Notes: a model not told the origin generated them from the letters alone. DNA of 33,817 nucleotides from Aliivibrio sp. (GCA_016764915.1 JAESQY010000110.1:1-33817); one strand, 5' to 3'; positions 1-8,754 are shown, counted from the stretch's first letter. Program-made: numbers and translations.

Positions 1-131
1 ATGTGCTCTTGCGCTGTTCCATGAGAGAAATTTAAACGAACAACATTAACGCCAGCTTGAATTAGCTTTCTAATCATTGTTTCACTTTGACTTGCCGGGC
101 CAAGCGTAGCCACTATTTTTGTTTTACACAT
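1..131 (-). CDS. Pyruvate kinase, N-terminal fragment (runs off window)
   Basis: Only the first 43 codons are present; the gene continues beyond base 1. The translation begins [14 protein letters not shown] and continues into [12 protein letters not shown], the substrate- and K+-binding start of the pyruvate kinase barrel (TKIVxTxGP and RxNFSHG motifs). The enzyme would convert phosphoenolpyruvate and ADP to pyruvate and ATP in the cytoplasm. A Shine-Dalgarno sequence AGGAAGT (136-142) supports the ATG at 129-131. It lies downstream of the pgtP-like gene on the same strand, separated by a hairpin, so a metabolic link with phosphoglycerate/PEP uptake is plausible. The N-terminus matches neither E. 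coli PykF nor PykA closely, so I assign no symbol; it may be an additional isozyme. Confidence 0.9.
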   Translation of the reverse strand, partial: MCKTKIVATLGPASQSETMIRKLIQAGVNVVRLNFSHGTAQEH

Positions 132-217
132 AGATACTTCCTATTATGAAAAGAGCGTTAAGAAAATGGTAAGAAAATGACTATGTGGGAACTGTGTCAC
201 TTGAAACAGTGTAGATT

Positions 218-254
218 GTAGAGAGAGGTCAGAGGGTACTGAACCTCTCTCTAC
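218..254 (-). terminator. Hairpin downstream of the pgtP-like gene
   Basis: A 12-bp stem GTAGAGAGAGGT (218-229) pairs with the segment ending at 254, and three further base pairs follow above a one-base bulge. It starts 11 bases past the pgtP-like stop codon. On the minus strand the following bases are not a proper T-run, so this may be a weak terminator or an mRNA 3' stabiliser rather than a strong intrinsic terminator. Confidence 0.45.
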
Positions 255-265
255 GGGGGAGAGCG

Positions 266-1606
266 TTAATCTATTGTGGTCACCTTTTTAGCATTCCACA
301 CTGTTAATGCTAAAAAGAGAGACAAGACTGCCGCACCTAACCAGAAATATTGTGCGTTACTGAAATCATAGACTTCAACACCATCAATCACTTGAACATC
401 AATCAGTGATGCAGAGATTAATTCCTGAGCAGACGCTGCCATGTATGAACATAGTCCGATGAAACCTTTCACCGCACCGACAGCTTTTCGAGGCATCAAA
501 TCACAAGCAGTTAGGCCTGCGAGGAATACCACTAAACCACCGATAGCGAAACCAATCATTGTTAGTGCAACGGCATCTACCATACGGCTAGAAGGACCAA
601 AGAACATTAAACACATACCAGCAATGTTTATCAAACCGTAAATCAGAGTAGGTATATGACGATTACCTTTAAACACTTTGTCTGATACGAATCCAGATAA
701 GATTGCGCCTGCTAAGCCCGCAATTGGGTAAGCTGCCATCGCAAAACCTGCATCCAGTAACTCATAACCTTTTGACTCTTGTAGGTACAAAACAGCCCAA
801 GATGACATTGCGTAACGAGAGATATACATCATTGCACATGCAGCTGCAATCAACCAAAGCGTCGGTTGCTTAAGAATAAATATTTGTGCTTTGCGAGTTT
901 CAGCAGGAGACGCTTTTACTTTATCTTCAGGCTCTTCACCAAATGCCGTTGCAGGATCAGGTAACCCATATGTTTGTGGTCGATCTTTTAAAACAACAAG
1001 CATACATAGAGCAGCGGCAATCGCTGCAATACCAGCACCGATGAAACCAGCACGCCAACCAAAGTAGCTCACAAGTGATGCTGTCAGAATCCATGTGATC
1101 GCTTCACCAATGTTACGTGAGCCTGCCCATAGAGAGTAACGGCTACCACGTTGGGTAGGCGTAAACCACTGGAAAAGTGACACACACGAAGGTGCTGAAC
1201 CAACGGATTGGAACCAACCGTTAAGTGCCCATAGAATAACGAAGAATGCACTGGCTGTGTTCATTCCCATCGCTATCGCTGTTATCCCTGACAAGAGAAG
1301 GGAAATGGACATAAAGCGGCCAATATTGGCGTAGTCAGAAAGTAACCCGTTAGAGAACTTACCTATTGCATACGTAAAGAAGAATGCCGAACCCATAATG
1401 CCGAGTTCTGCTAGTGTTACAATCTCTGCATCAAGCATGGGTTTTTTAACCACACCTAAACTTAAACGTACTACGTAAAAAACCGCGTAACCAAAAACAA
1501 GCCCTAAAAATACTTGCCATTGATAGGCTTTATATTTCTTTTGTATCTGTTCGGTCGTCCCTTCCATTACTGGTAGATCTTCCCGAGTTTTGAAGAATCC
1601 AAACAT
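266..1606 (-). CDS. pgtP: Organophosphate:phosphate antiporter (MFS), PgtP/UhpC-like
   Basis: This 446-residue protein has about twelve hydrophobic segments and belongs to the organophosphate:Pi antiporter branch of the major facilitator superfamily (GlpT, UhpT, UhpC, PgtP). The start MFGFFKTREDLPVMEG, the GWRAGFIGAG segment near residue 190, KDRPQTYGLP near 210 and SDKVFKGNRHIP near 310 are family-typical. It should sit in the inner membrane and exchange phosphorylated C3 or sugar compounds for phosphate. Residue for residue it looks nearer to UhpC than to Salmonella PgtP, but the divergent pgtC-pgtB-pgtA genes 300 bp upstream argue for phosphoglycerate/PEP transport. GGGGTGA precedes the ATG as a ribosome-binding site. 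Alternative: a UhpC-type sugar-phosphate sensor or transporter. The family is secure; the substrate is inferred from context. Confidence 0.75.
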   Translation of the reverse strand: MFGFFKTREDLPVMEGTTEQIQKKYKAYQWQVFLGLVFGYAVFYVVRLSLGVVKKPMLDAEIVTLAELGIMGSAFFFTYAIGKFSNGLLSDYANIGRFMSISLLLSGITAIAMGMNTASAFFVILWALNGWFQSVGSAPSCVSLFQWFTPTQRGSRYSLWAGSRNIGEAITWILTASLVSYFGWRAGFIGAGIAAIAAALCMLVVLKDRPQTYGLPDPATAFGEEPEDKVKASPAETRKAQIFILKQPTLWLIAAACAMMYISRYAMSSWAVLYLQESKGYELLDAGFAMAAYPIAGLAGAILSGFVSDKVFKGNRHIPTLIYGLINIAGMCLMFFGPSSRMVDAVALTMIGFAIGGLVVFLAGLTACDLMPRKAVGAVKGFIGLCSYMAASAQELISASLIDVQVIDGVEVYDFSNAQYFWLGAAVLSLFLALTVWNAKKVTTID

Positions 1607-1904
1607 ACTTCACCCCATTACATTTTAATAATAATTCCGCTAAGTGCGGTAATCTGTTGTCGGGGGCTATACTCAATGAAAAGAACAAAAGTGACAAAAA
1701 GTCCATTTCGAGACAATATTGACTCAAGTGCGCTTTTTTACGTGTCAAAACTGGCCGTTTTAACCTGAAGGTAGAATTAAGATAGTGATAAAGTATCTTT
1801 TCTGCTTTTACGCCGTGTCATATTTGACTCACTTCTAAAAGCACATTTATTTTATGAATTTATCAACATTTGACTGAACGCACAAAACTGCCTTGGAATG
1901 AGAC
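1607..1904. promoter_or_regulatory. Divergent pgtP/pgtC control region
   Basis: This 298-bp gap between divergent start codons must hold both promoters. It has an imperfect inverted repeat GTCAAAAC-TGGCC-GTTTTAAC (1744-1764, 7 of 8 positions paired), a short palindrome GTCA-TATT-TGAC (1817-1828), and two copies of TTGACTCA (1719-1726 and 1824-1831, 105 bp apart). TTGACT (1824-1829) followed after 18 bp by TATTTT is a candidate sigma-70 promoter for pgtC. I found no convincing -24/-12 sigma-54 element (GG-N10-GC) on either strand. The repeats are candidate operators, possibly for PgtA, but binding is inference. Confidence 0.4.
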
Positions 1905-3191
1905 ATGAAACAATTAAATATTTTTGTCATCGCTATTTATACTTCTTTGATGCTATTAATTACGTCATTTACTGTCAGTGCAACAAACGCTGGTAACACC
2001 TTGGTCATACTCACCACGCTTTCAGAAAAGCCTCTGCAGCCGATTTTAGATGGGTTCAAACAACAATATGATAATGTGGAAATAAAAGTCATACACCGTC
2101 GTACGTCCACTAGTATCAAACTGCTTAATCAAGGTTACATTGACGATATCGATTTAGTCATCTCCACATCGCCATTTTTAATGAACAAACTCAACGAACT
2201 GAACCTGCTCAAAGCGGTACCCGCTCAATACAATCCTCCAGCTTGGTTAGCGCCTCATATTATGGTGGATAAAAATCGAGTGGTTGCTGTCGGATACTCT
2301 GGTGCGGTGATTCTATGGAATAAAGACTATTTAGCTCTTCACAAATTGCCCCAACCTACTCGCTGGGAAGATCTGGCTATACCTGAATTTTTCCAACACA
2401 TCACCATGAGCACCCCTTCCCGTTCAGGGACAACTCAGATGATGATAGAAAGCATTCTTCAACATTACGGCTGGGATGATGGTTGGCGTTTACTGCTTAA
2501 TATTGGCGCCAATTTAGCCACAATTTCATCACGCAGTTTTGGAGTTAGTGAGTCTATATCAAGGGGGATCGTAGGCGCGGGACCCGTCATCGACAGTTAT
2601 GCCATTAATTTAAGCAGTTTATCATTTCTAAACTACTCGTACCTATCCAATGTCGCTTTAATGCCTTCTTTAATTGGTATCATCAATAACTCGAACAAAG
2701 ATAAGTTATCCACGCTATTTCTTGACTATTTTCTCTCTGACAACGTTCAAAGCTCAATCGCAAATAATGACTTCGCTAAGCAACCTATTAACGATCCGAT
2801 GCTCGCAAAAAATGTCCGTTTCATCTTAAATAAAGAGGTGATGACTCAGCGAGAGCAGTTGATCAATACGTTGTTTGACTTAGCAATAACTCAACAGCTG
2901 CCACAACTGCAAGATACTTGGTTAAGTATTATTAAAGCAGAAAAAATGTATCGAAATAGACCCGATATTCAACAACAAATTTCAAAAGCAAAACGTACTC
3001 TATTTCATTTCCCAATCAGTGAAGTAGAAGCGCTTAATGCTCACAAAAAAACAGTCAGTTATGAAGGTGACCCTAGATACAATCCCGATTTGTTAAAAAT
3101 ACAACTTAAATGGCATGAAAAATTCAGCCTCAACGTAACCCAAGCAAACCAAATAATTATCGACATCAATAAAAAAGAACACAACAAATGA
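1905..3191 (+). CDS. pgtC: PgtC-like periplasmic phosphoglycerate-sensing binding protein
   Basis: A 428-residue exported protein. Residues 1-26 form a signal peptide with a VSA cleavage site, followed by an extracellular solute-binding fold (LVILTTLSEKPLQPILDGFK, then DDIDLVISTSPF near residue 85 and AVGYSGAVILWNK near 125). In Salmonella, PgtC is the periplasmic component that, with the kinase PgtB, senses external phosphoglycerate or PEP and induces pgtP. It is first in an overlapping trio: its stop overlaps the pgtB start by four bases (ATGA at 3188-3191), implying translational coupling. It is somewhat longer than Salmonella PgtC (about 400 residues as I recall). The family resembles iron-type ABC binding proteins, but no ABC partner genes are present, which supports a sensory role. 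Ligand identity is inferred. Confidence 0.8.
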   Translation: MKQLNIFVIAIYTSLMLLITSFTVSATNAGNTLVILTTLSEKPLQPILDGFKQQYDNVEIKVIHRRTSTSIKLLNQGYIDDIDLVISTSPFLMNKLNELNLLKAVPAQYNPPAWLAPHIMVDKNRVVAVGYSGAVILWNKDYLALHKLPQPTRWEDLAIPEFFQHITMSTPSRSGTTQMMIESILQHYGWDDGWRLLLNIGANLATISSRSFGVSESISRGIVGAGPVIDSYAINLSSLSFLNYSYLSNVALMPSLIGIINNSNKDKLSTLFLDYFLSDNVQSSIANNDFAKQPINDPMLAKNVRFILNKEVMTQREQLINTLFDLAITQQLPQLQDTWLSIIKAEKMYRNRPDIQQQISKAKRTLFHFPISEVEALNAHKKTVSYEGDPRYNPDLLKIQLKWHEKFSLNVTQANQIIIDINKKEHNK

Positions 3192-5563
3192 GAACAATGA
3201 AATATCATACAATTGGATCGAAACTGGTTTTAGCTTTTGCCAGTTGCTCTTTGCTGATAACGGTGATCAGTGTGGTCGCGCTCACCACTTGGAACAACTT
3301 AGATACCCATGTAAATACCATATTAAATTCAAGTGTTCCTACTCTGAATACCAGCTACCAACTAGAAAACCACAGCGCTCACCTGCAGTCATTTGTTACT
3401 CAAATCCAAGCTTCTGACAGTAAGGCTGAGCACAACAGTTTAAAACTCTCGTTAAATACTGAGATCTCAACCATCAAAGAGGTCATGACAACTCTTGAAA
3501 ATAATAATGACACCTCTGAGTTGCGTTTTGGTTATGTGCAGCTCTCTTTGGATATTGATATTTTAAGTACACAGTTACTCAAAAGAATTGATAATAGCCG
3601 TTTAATCAATACAACCGTTGAAAAACTGCACTGGATTCACCAAGATATCATTGATGAATTGCAACCATTACGACAAGAGCTGCAGTGGCAGCTTACTCGA
3701 ATCAATGGTGACGGCGCACTTCAAAGTAATCTCAACAGCATCAGTGATGAATTTTCGATCACCCAAAACATCATGGATAAAGAGACCGCTCTGTATAATC
3801 AAATTGAAGAGTTACTCACGACTACTCACCAGACTCAGATTAACAACACCTTTCAAGTAATCAAATACAAGCTGGATGAAATTGAGTCACTCAGTAAAAA
3901 GTTATACTATCACTCCTCAACCATCGCCTACCGCCAGCTTTTAAAAGATCTTTCAACCATCATTCGACTGGGTGGAGATTTTCAACAAACACTCAACGAA
4001 AATGTTCAACTGCAAAATGAAATCGACGCAACCAACTCCTCGATCATAAGCCAGCTGGCTTTGCAGCATCAGCAAATTAAAAGAATGGTGGGAGATGCTG
4101 ACTCTACGTTAAAACAGGTTAAGCGCAGTACTAAAGAGACCATCGCCTACAGTAATCGCTTACTGATACTCTGCTTTAGTATCTCAATATGCATCAGTTT
4201 TTTTCTTACTATTTATTTTGTGAAAATTAGAATTGTAAAGCGGCTCAACCAGCTAAGTGACAGTTTAGATTCAATCAATAAAGGGGAAATAGATTCCAAA
4301 ATTACCGTTTCAGGTAACGATGAAATTGGACAAGTCGGTGAAAGATTACGTGAATTTCGTGCCAAGATGAGAGAGATGGAGCGAACTAATGCGCTCAATC
4401 TCATCAATAATACCCTTGCCAGTATCATCACCTGCAACCTGTCAGGAATGATAGAATCAGTGAACCCATCAGCAAAAAAACTGTTCGATAATAAATGCTC
4501 CCCTGAAAGCAATATGGTCTGGGATTGCTTTGTTTCTCAAAACCAAGAGAAACTTAAAGCACAATTTATTAATGGCAGCGATCTGCACCGAACAGGATCT
4601 TCTACAGTGACCCTGTTCATACAAGCGAAAAGCAAACCGGAAGACATTATTTACCTCAGACTCAGCCTGAACTTATTCGAGCAAGGGCACAGTCAAAAAG
4701 TGATCATTACCATCTCTGATATTACTGAGCACATTGAGACCAAACGCATTCTTGAAATGCACGTAAATGAAAAGACCAACTCATTAACGATTGCCAACCA
4801 AGAGCTCAAAGGGGAGATTAACGAACACCGAAGAACGGAGCAAAACCTGAGAGATACTCAAACAGAACTGATTCAAGCAGCAAAAATGGCAGTGGTGGGG
4901 CAAGCGATGACCAGCATGGCCCATGAGCTAAACCAACCACTTTCAGCAATATTAACCTATCTATTTAGTGCAAAAATGGCCGTCGATACGCAGCAATACC
5001 ACGCCTTACCAAGTTCATTAACCAAAATTGAAGAGCTGGGAGTACGCATGGCAAAAATTATTAATAATTTACGTCATTTTGCTAAAAAGCATCCAGCGGA
5101 CAGTCCTTTAGTTTCAGTCGACCTGTTTGATGTGACGATACAAGCGTCAGCTATTGTCGATAACAAAGCCAAACAACAACACACGGTGATTAATAATCAG
5201 TTGCCAAAAGGTCTGCTCGCTCTTGCTGATGGTATACAGTTAGAACAGATCATTATTAACTTATTGGTCAATGCATGTGATGCCGTCGCCAGTGAGGAGG
5301 AAAAAGTTATCGACGTACTGCATTTTGACTTTCCCAATGCAAACCATATCATTGCGATCAAAGACAGCGGTCATGGCTTTAAAGCGGAGATAATAGAAAG
5401 TTTGTTCACCCCTTTTACTACCACCAAAGAGGTCGGTTTAGGTCTAGGCTTAAGTATTAGCCGCTCGATCATTGAACGATTTAATGGCTCTATTCTTCTC
5501 GCTTCTTCGTTAACAGGTGGCGCAATGATCATCTTGGAATTACCAAAATATGACAACAAGTAA
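3188..5563 (+). CDS. pgtB: PgtB-like membrane sensor histidine kinase
   Basis: This 791-residue kinase is organised as follows: transmembrane helix about 11-31; a long, mostly helical periplasmic domain about 32-322; second transmembrane helix about 325-345; HAMP linker about 346-398; a PAS-like domain about 402-518; a coiled coil about 520-570; and a histidine kinase core. The phospho-acceptor is H579 in MAHELNQPLSAI, the N box has N695 in LLVNACDAV, and the G boxes are DSGHGF (D726) and GLGLGLSIS near 750. It should phosphorylate PgtA in response to ligand-loaded PgtC. The H-box form HELNQPL is typical of the DctB/PgtB group. It overlaps pgtC by 4 bp and pgtA by 14 bp. It is longer than Salmonella PgtB (about 670 residues), mostly because of the PAS-like and linker regions. 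Confidence 0.87.
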   Translation: MRTMKYHTIGSKLVLAFASCSLLITVISVVALTTWNNLDTHVNTILNSSVPTLNTSYQLENHSAHLQSFVTQIQASDSKAEHNSLKLSLNTEISTIKEVMTTLENNNDTSELRFGYVQLSLDIDILSTQLLKRIDNSRLINTTVEKLHWIHQDIIDELQPLRQELQWQLTRINGDGALQSNLNSISDEFSITQNIMDKETALYNQIEELLTTTHQTQINNTFQVIKYKLDEIESLSKKLYYHSSTIAYRQLLKDLSTIIRLGGDFQQTLNENVQLQNEIDATNSSIISQLALQHQQIKRMVGDADSTLKQVKRSTKETIAYSNRLLILCFSISICISFFLTIYFVKIRIVKRLNQLSDSLDSINKGEIDSKITVSGNDEIGQVGERLREFRAKMREMERTNALNLINNTLASIITCNLSGMIESVNPSAKKLFDNKCSPESNMVWDCFVSQNQEKLKAQFINGSDLHRTGSSTVTLFIQAKSKPEDIIYLRLSLNLFEQGHSQKVIITISDITEHIETKRILEMHVNEKTNSLTIANQELKGEINEHRRTEQNLRDTQTELIQAAKMAVVGQAMTSMAHELNQPLSAILTYLFSAKMAVDTQQYHALPSSLTKIEELGVRMAKIINNLRHFAKKHPADSPLVSVDLFDVTIQASAIVDNKAKQQHTVINNQLPKGLLALADGIQLEQIIINLLVNACDAVASEEEKVIDVLHFDFPNANHIIAIKDSGHGFKAEIIESLFTPFTTTKEVGLGLGLSISRSIIERFNGSILLASSLTGGAMIILELPKYDNK

Positions 5564-6812
5564 CACATTAGAAATTTTACTGGTCGACGATGACCAAGAT
5601 GTATTGGACTCTTATCATCATCTGCTCTCCATTGCCGGGTATCGCACCAAACGGTTCACCGATCCTTTATCTGCTCTGGAATTTATTACCCCTGATTGGG
5701 CCGGCATCGTCATCACCGATATGTACATGCCTCAGCTAAGCGGTTTAGAGTTGTTAGCCAAATTAAAAGAGGAAGACCCCCAACTACCAGTGATTATGGT
5801 TACGGGTCACGGTGATATTCCGATGGCGGTAAAAGCAGTAAAACATGGAGCCTGTGATTTTTTAGAAAAACCGATCAATCCACCAGAGCTGTTATCACTC
5901 ATCAATAAACACCTACAACAGCGTGATCAATATCTTGAGCAGAAGAGATCACTCAATAAAACGTTGAACCATGAGTTAATTGGTAAATCAGCTCAAGTGA
6001 GTAAGATACGTCACCACTTATCTGAAATTGCGTTGCTAGACAATAATATCTGTATTTACGGTGAATCGGGAACAGGCCGCCATAATATCGCCTCTTTAAT
6101 CCATGAGTTAAGTGCTCGTTCCACGGCATCCTTTGTTCAAATAAATGGAAATCAGCTCGCTGACGGGATTGAGACGCAGTTCAACCAACACTCCCAAGCG
6201 ACGGTCGTTCTTTCGTGCCCCGAGCTTCTCAGCCCAAAATCGCAATACTGGCTATCAGAATTTTTACTCAATCAAGAACGCACACAGATTAAACCGATAA
6301 GATTAATCACCATTTTTAATCATCCCCCTGAGTCGTATATTAACGAACAAGAGTTGTTGCCTGAACTCTATTACATCATTAATCAAAGTTTTCTTGAGCT
6401 GCCGCCGTTAAGAAATCGCCCTGATGACATTGCTCAGCTGTTTCATCACTTTTTAAAACAGAGCTGTAAAAAAATTGGTAAACCGATGCCTGTGGTAGAC
6501 AAAAGCTACTTAGCCACATTACGTAGTCATAGCTGGCAAGGTAATGTGCGCGAACTGCGTAATGTAGCAGAGCTGTTTGCCATTGGTATTATTAAGCTCA
6601 CAGGTCAGAATAGAACTCAACCTATCGATCAAGCACACAGCCCCCTTGATGATTTAGTCGACGAATTTGAAAAACAGATCATTGAAGATGCACTCTATCT
6701 TTTCTCTGGTAGAGTTGCAGATGCTGCTAGTTATTTGCAAGTGCCAAGAAAGAAGCTCTACCTAAGAATGAAAAAGCACGGAATAGATAAAAAAGATTAC
6801 AAAAACCAATAA
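5550..6812 (+). CDS. pgtA: PgtA-like response regulator with degenerate AAA+ domain
   Basis: A 420-residue regulator with NtrC/DctD architecture. The receiver (about 7-120) has the acidic pocket DDD (13-15), phospho-acceptor D57 and K107. The central AAA+-like region is about 142-350 and a Fis-type helix-turn-helix (about 372-410, ending SYLQVPRKKLYLRMKKHGID) is at the C-terminus. The central domain is degenerate: the Walker A lysine is arginine (GESGTGR, 171-177), the GAFTGA loop that contacts sigma-54 is absent, and Walker B reads VVLSCPEL instead of a DE motif. The LPPLRNRPDDI (284-294) and WQGNVRELRN (329-338) motifs remain. It is therefore unlikely to be a sigma-54 activator and probably acts as a plain DNA-binding activator of pgtP. 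It starts inside pgtB (14-bp overlap). Confidence 0.85.
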   Translation: MTTSNTLEILLVDDDQDVLDSYHHLLSIAGYRTKRFTDPLSALEFITPDWAGIVITDMYMPQLSGLELLAKLKEEDPQLPVIMVTGHGDIPMAVKAVKHGACDFLEKPINPPELLSLINKHLQQRDQYLEQKRSLNKTLNHELIGKSAQVSKIRHHLSEIALLDNNICIYGESGTGRHNIASLIHELSARSTASFVQINGNQLADGIETQFNQHSQATVVLSCPELLSPKSQYWLSEFLLNQERTQIKPIRLITIFNHPPESYINEQELLPELYYIINQSFLELPPLRNRPDDIAQLFHHFLKQSCKKIGKPMPVVDKSYLATLRSHSWQGNVRELRNVAELFAIGIIKLTGQNRTQPIDQAHSPLDDLVDEFEKQIIEDALYLFSGRVADAASYLQVPRKKLYLRMKKHGIDKKDYKNQ

Positions 6813-6826
6813 ATACCAATCAACTA

Positions 6827-6847
6827 AGGGGAGAATCTTGCTCCCCT
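6827..6847 (+). terminator. Hairpin after pgtA
   Basis: AGGGGAG (6827-6833) pairs perfectly with CTCCCCT (6841-6847) around a 7-base loop, 15 bases after the pgtA stop codon. The trailing sequence CTTGCAG is a poor T-tract, so termination may be incomplete. It separates the pgt operon from rlmA and argues against an rlmA start before about 6850. Confidence 0.55.
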
Positions 6848-6905
6848 CTTGCAGCAAATCATCGCTCGAAGTACACTTGCCTCGCGTTTATCACAAGGTT
6901 ATTTT

Positions 6906-7724
6906 ATGTCTTATCTCTGCCCGTTATGCCAACTGCCATTAACCAACACTAATGCCCAATTACGCTGCGACAATAATCATCAATTTGATGTCGCAAAAGA
7001 GGGTTATGTTAATTTAATGCCTGCCCACCATAAACGCTCAAAAAACCCTGGTGATAACAAAGAGATGATGCAAGCAAGGCGTCAATTCTTAGAAGCCAGC
7101 CATTATCAACCTATGCAACAAGCGGTGGCAAGACTGTGCAAACAAAATATCCATGAAGAAGCGACTGCGGTTTTAGATATCGGCTGTGGTGAAGGTTACT
7201 ACACCACTGAAATTGCTGAGCAGTTAAAAGATCAAGCCAATGTAAAGATGTTTGGTTTAGACATCTCCAAGATAGCCATAAAATACGCCGCAAAACGTTA
7301 TCATAACTGCCAATTTTGTGTCGCTTCGAGCCATAAACTTCCATTTTCTGATCACTCACTCGATGCGGTGGTACGAATCTATGCTCCGTGTAAAGAACAA
7401 GAGCTGCAACGCACGCTCAAAGCAACCGGAAAAATCATTACAGTTACTCCTGCCAGTCGCCATCTTTTCCAGCTTAGAGAAGCGGTCTACCAAGATGTGC
7501 GTCTTCACTCAGAAGAACAAGAAGTTATTGCAGGCTTTGAGCTAGAGCTTGAAGAAAAACTATCCTACACCATGTCACTGTCAGGAGAAGAGGCTTTATC
7601 ACTACTACAGATGACTCCTTTTGCCTGGAAAGCCAGTCAAGAGTACAAAGAGACTCTACAATTAGTGTCCTCTTTTGAATGTGAGGCGGATTTCATGTTG
7701 AGAGTGTATAAAAAGCTTATTTGA
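6906..7724 (+). CDS. rlmA: 23S rRNA (guanine-N1)-methyltransferase RlmA
   Basis: A 272-residue SAM-dependent methyltransferase that should methylate N1 of G745 in 23S rRNA. The N-terminal zinc site is CPLC...C...H (C5, C8, C21, H25), followed by FDVAKEGYVNLMP and HHKRSKNPGDNKEMMQARR, both nearly identical to E. coli RlmA (269 residues). The SAM-binding motif VLDIGCGEGYYT lies near residues 85-96. The frame is open further upstream from a TTG at 6849, but that would start next to the hairpin stem; the ATG at 6906 has AAGG 7 bases ahead and matches the homologous start MSxxCPLC, so I chose it. It stands alone between the pgt operon and the ChaN-like gene. Confidence 0.93.
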   Translation: MSYLCPLCQLPLTNTNAQLRCDNNHQFDVAKEGYVNLMPAHHKRSKNPGDNKEMMQARRQFLEASHYQPMQQAVARLCKQNIHEEATAVLDIGCGEGYYTTEIAEQLKDQANVKMFGLDISKIAIKYAAKRYHNCQFCVASSHKLPFSDHSLDAVVRIYAPCKEQELQRTLKATGKIITVTPASRHLFQLREAVYQDVRLHSEEQEVIAGFELELEEKLSYTMSLSGEEALSLLQMTPFAWKASQEYKETLQLVSSFECEADFMLRVYKKLI

Positions 7725-7788
7725 TATTAATTCTCACTTAGATTGACGATAACCAAATACTCTCTAGCACTCATTTTATGAGGTACCT

Positions 7789-8754
7789 GTGTTGAATAAA
7801 AATATTATATTTATCGTCAGCCTAGTTCTATTTTTAAGTGGCTGCTCATCGATTATAGAGCCTCATTCAGGTCTTTCATCATCAACGGTTGAGACCTTTT
7901 ACGACTACCAACTTACCACGCCTAATCAGCAAAACATTGACCTTTCAAGCTTTACTGAGCAACTCAAAAGTGCAGATGTGATATTAATTGGAGAATGGCA
8001 TACTCATCCCGCGGTTCATCGCTTTCAAACTGACCTATTACGATCTCTCTATCAGAAAAACCAAAATATTGCACTCTCTATGGAGCAATTTACCCGTGAT
8101 AAGCAAACGGTAATCAACCAATACCTTAACCAAGAGATCGGTGAGCAGACACTCATCACTCAAGCCAATGCTTGGCCAAATTATGAGAGCGATTACCGCC
8201 CTTTGGTCGAGTTTGCTAAAACAAATCAGTTAGATGTCATTGCCGCCAACGCACCGAAAGATATTGTCAGATGCATTGGCAGAGAAGGCATAGGTTATAT
8301 TAATAAGTTACCTGCAGATCAACGAGAGTGGCTCACCAGTTCAATTTCACTCGAAGAATCTCCGTATAAGCGTCATTTTTTAGCCTCTATGCATCACGGG
8401 ACTGAAGCACAAAATCTCAATCAGTATGCAGCTCAAGTCACTTGGGATGAAACAATGGCAGACAGTATCGTTGAATACCTCAGCATGCACTCAGGCTCAC
8501 AACTTGTCCATATTGCTGGGAAATTTCACATCGAAAACGGTTTAGGTACCGCTGCCAGTATTTTGGCAAGAGCCCCACAACTGAACGTTGTCATTGTCAC
8601 GCCTATTGATGTGAATCAAACCATTAAGAGTCACAGCACAGATTATCAATTGCTGGTATTGCCACCGCCCACTCGATTTATCAAAAAAAAGAATATGGCG
8701 GCTTCATTTAAACAGCTGGAGGATCGAAACAGCGATCTGCGGTGTCTTCCATAA
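7789..8754 (+). CDS. ChaN-like (TIKI/haem-uptake family) lipoprotein
   Basis: A 321-residue predicted lipoprotein: a short hydrophobic signal ends in the lipobox LSGC with C19 as the lipidated residue. The body carries the ChaN/EreA-like pattern: VILIGEWHTHPAVHRFQ near residue 65, an acidic SMEQF segment near 98, and HIAGKFHIENGLG near 245. These histidine- and glutamate-rich motifs define the family; Campylobacter ChaN binds haem, and other family members are metal-dependent hydrolases. The likely location is the outer or inner membrane facing the periplasm. The start codon is GTG (7789) or the adjacent TTG (7792), with GAGG just upstream. No haem-uptake genes flank it, so the function is unassigned beyond the family. 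Confidence 0.7.
   Translation: MLNKNIIFIVSLVLFLSGCSSIIEPHSGLSSSTVETFYDYQLTTPNQQNIDLSSFTEQLKSADVILIGEWHTHPAVHRFQTDLLRSLYQKNQNIALSMEQFTRDKQTVINQYLNQEIGEQTLITQANAWPNYESDYRPLVEFAKTNQLDVIAANAPKDIVRCIGREGIGYINKLPADQREWLTSSISLEESPYKRHFLASMHHGTEAQNLNQYAAQVTWDETMADSIVEYLSMHSGSQLVHIAGKFHIENGLGTAASILARAPQLNVVIVTPIDVNQTIKSHSTDYQLLVLPPPTRFIKKKNMAASFKQLEDRNSDLRCLP

Noticed and set aside
1607..1904. A sigma-54 promoter for pgtP or pgtC
   Set aside because: No GG-N10-GC element with a fitting context was found on either strand, and PgtA lacks the GAFTGA loop.
6849..6905. An upstream TTG start for rlmA
   Set aside because: It begins at the terminator-like hairpin, has no ribosome-binding site and adds 19 residues absent from homologues.
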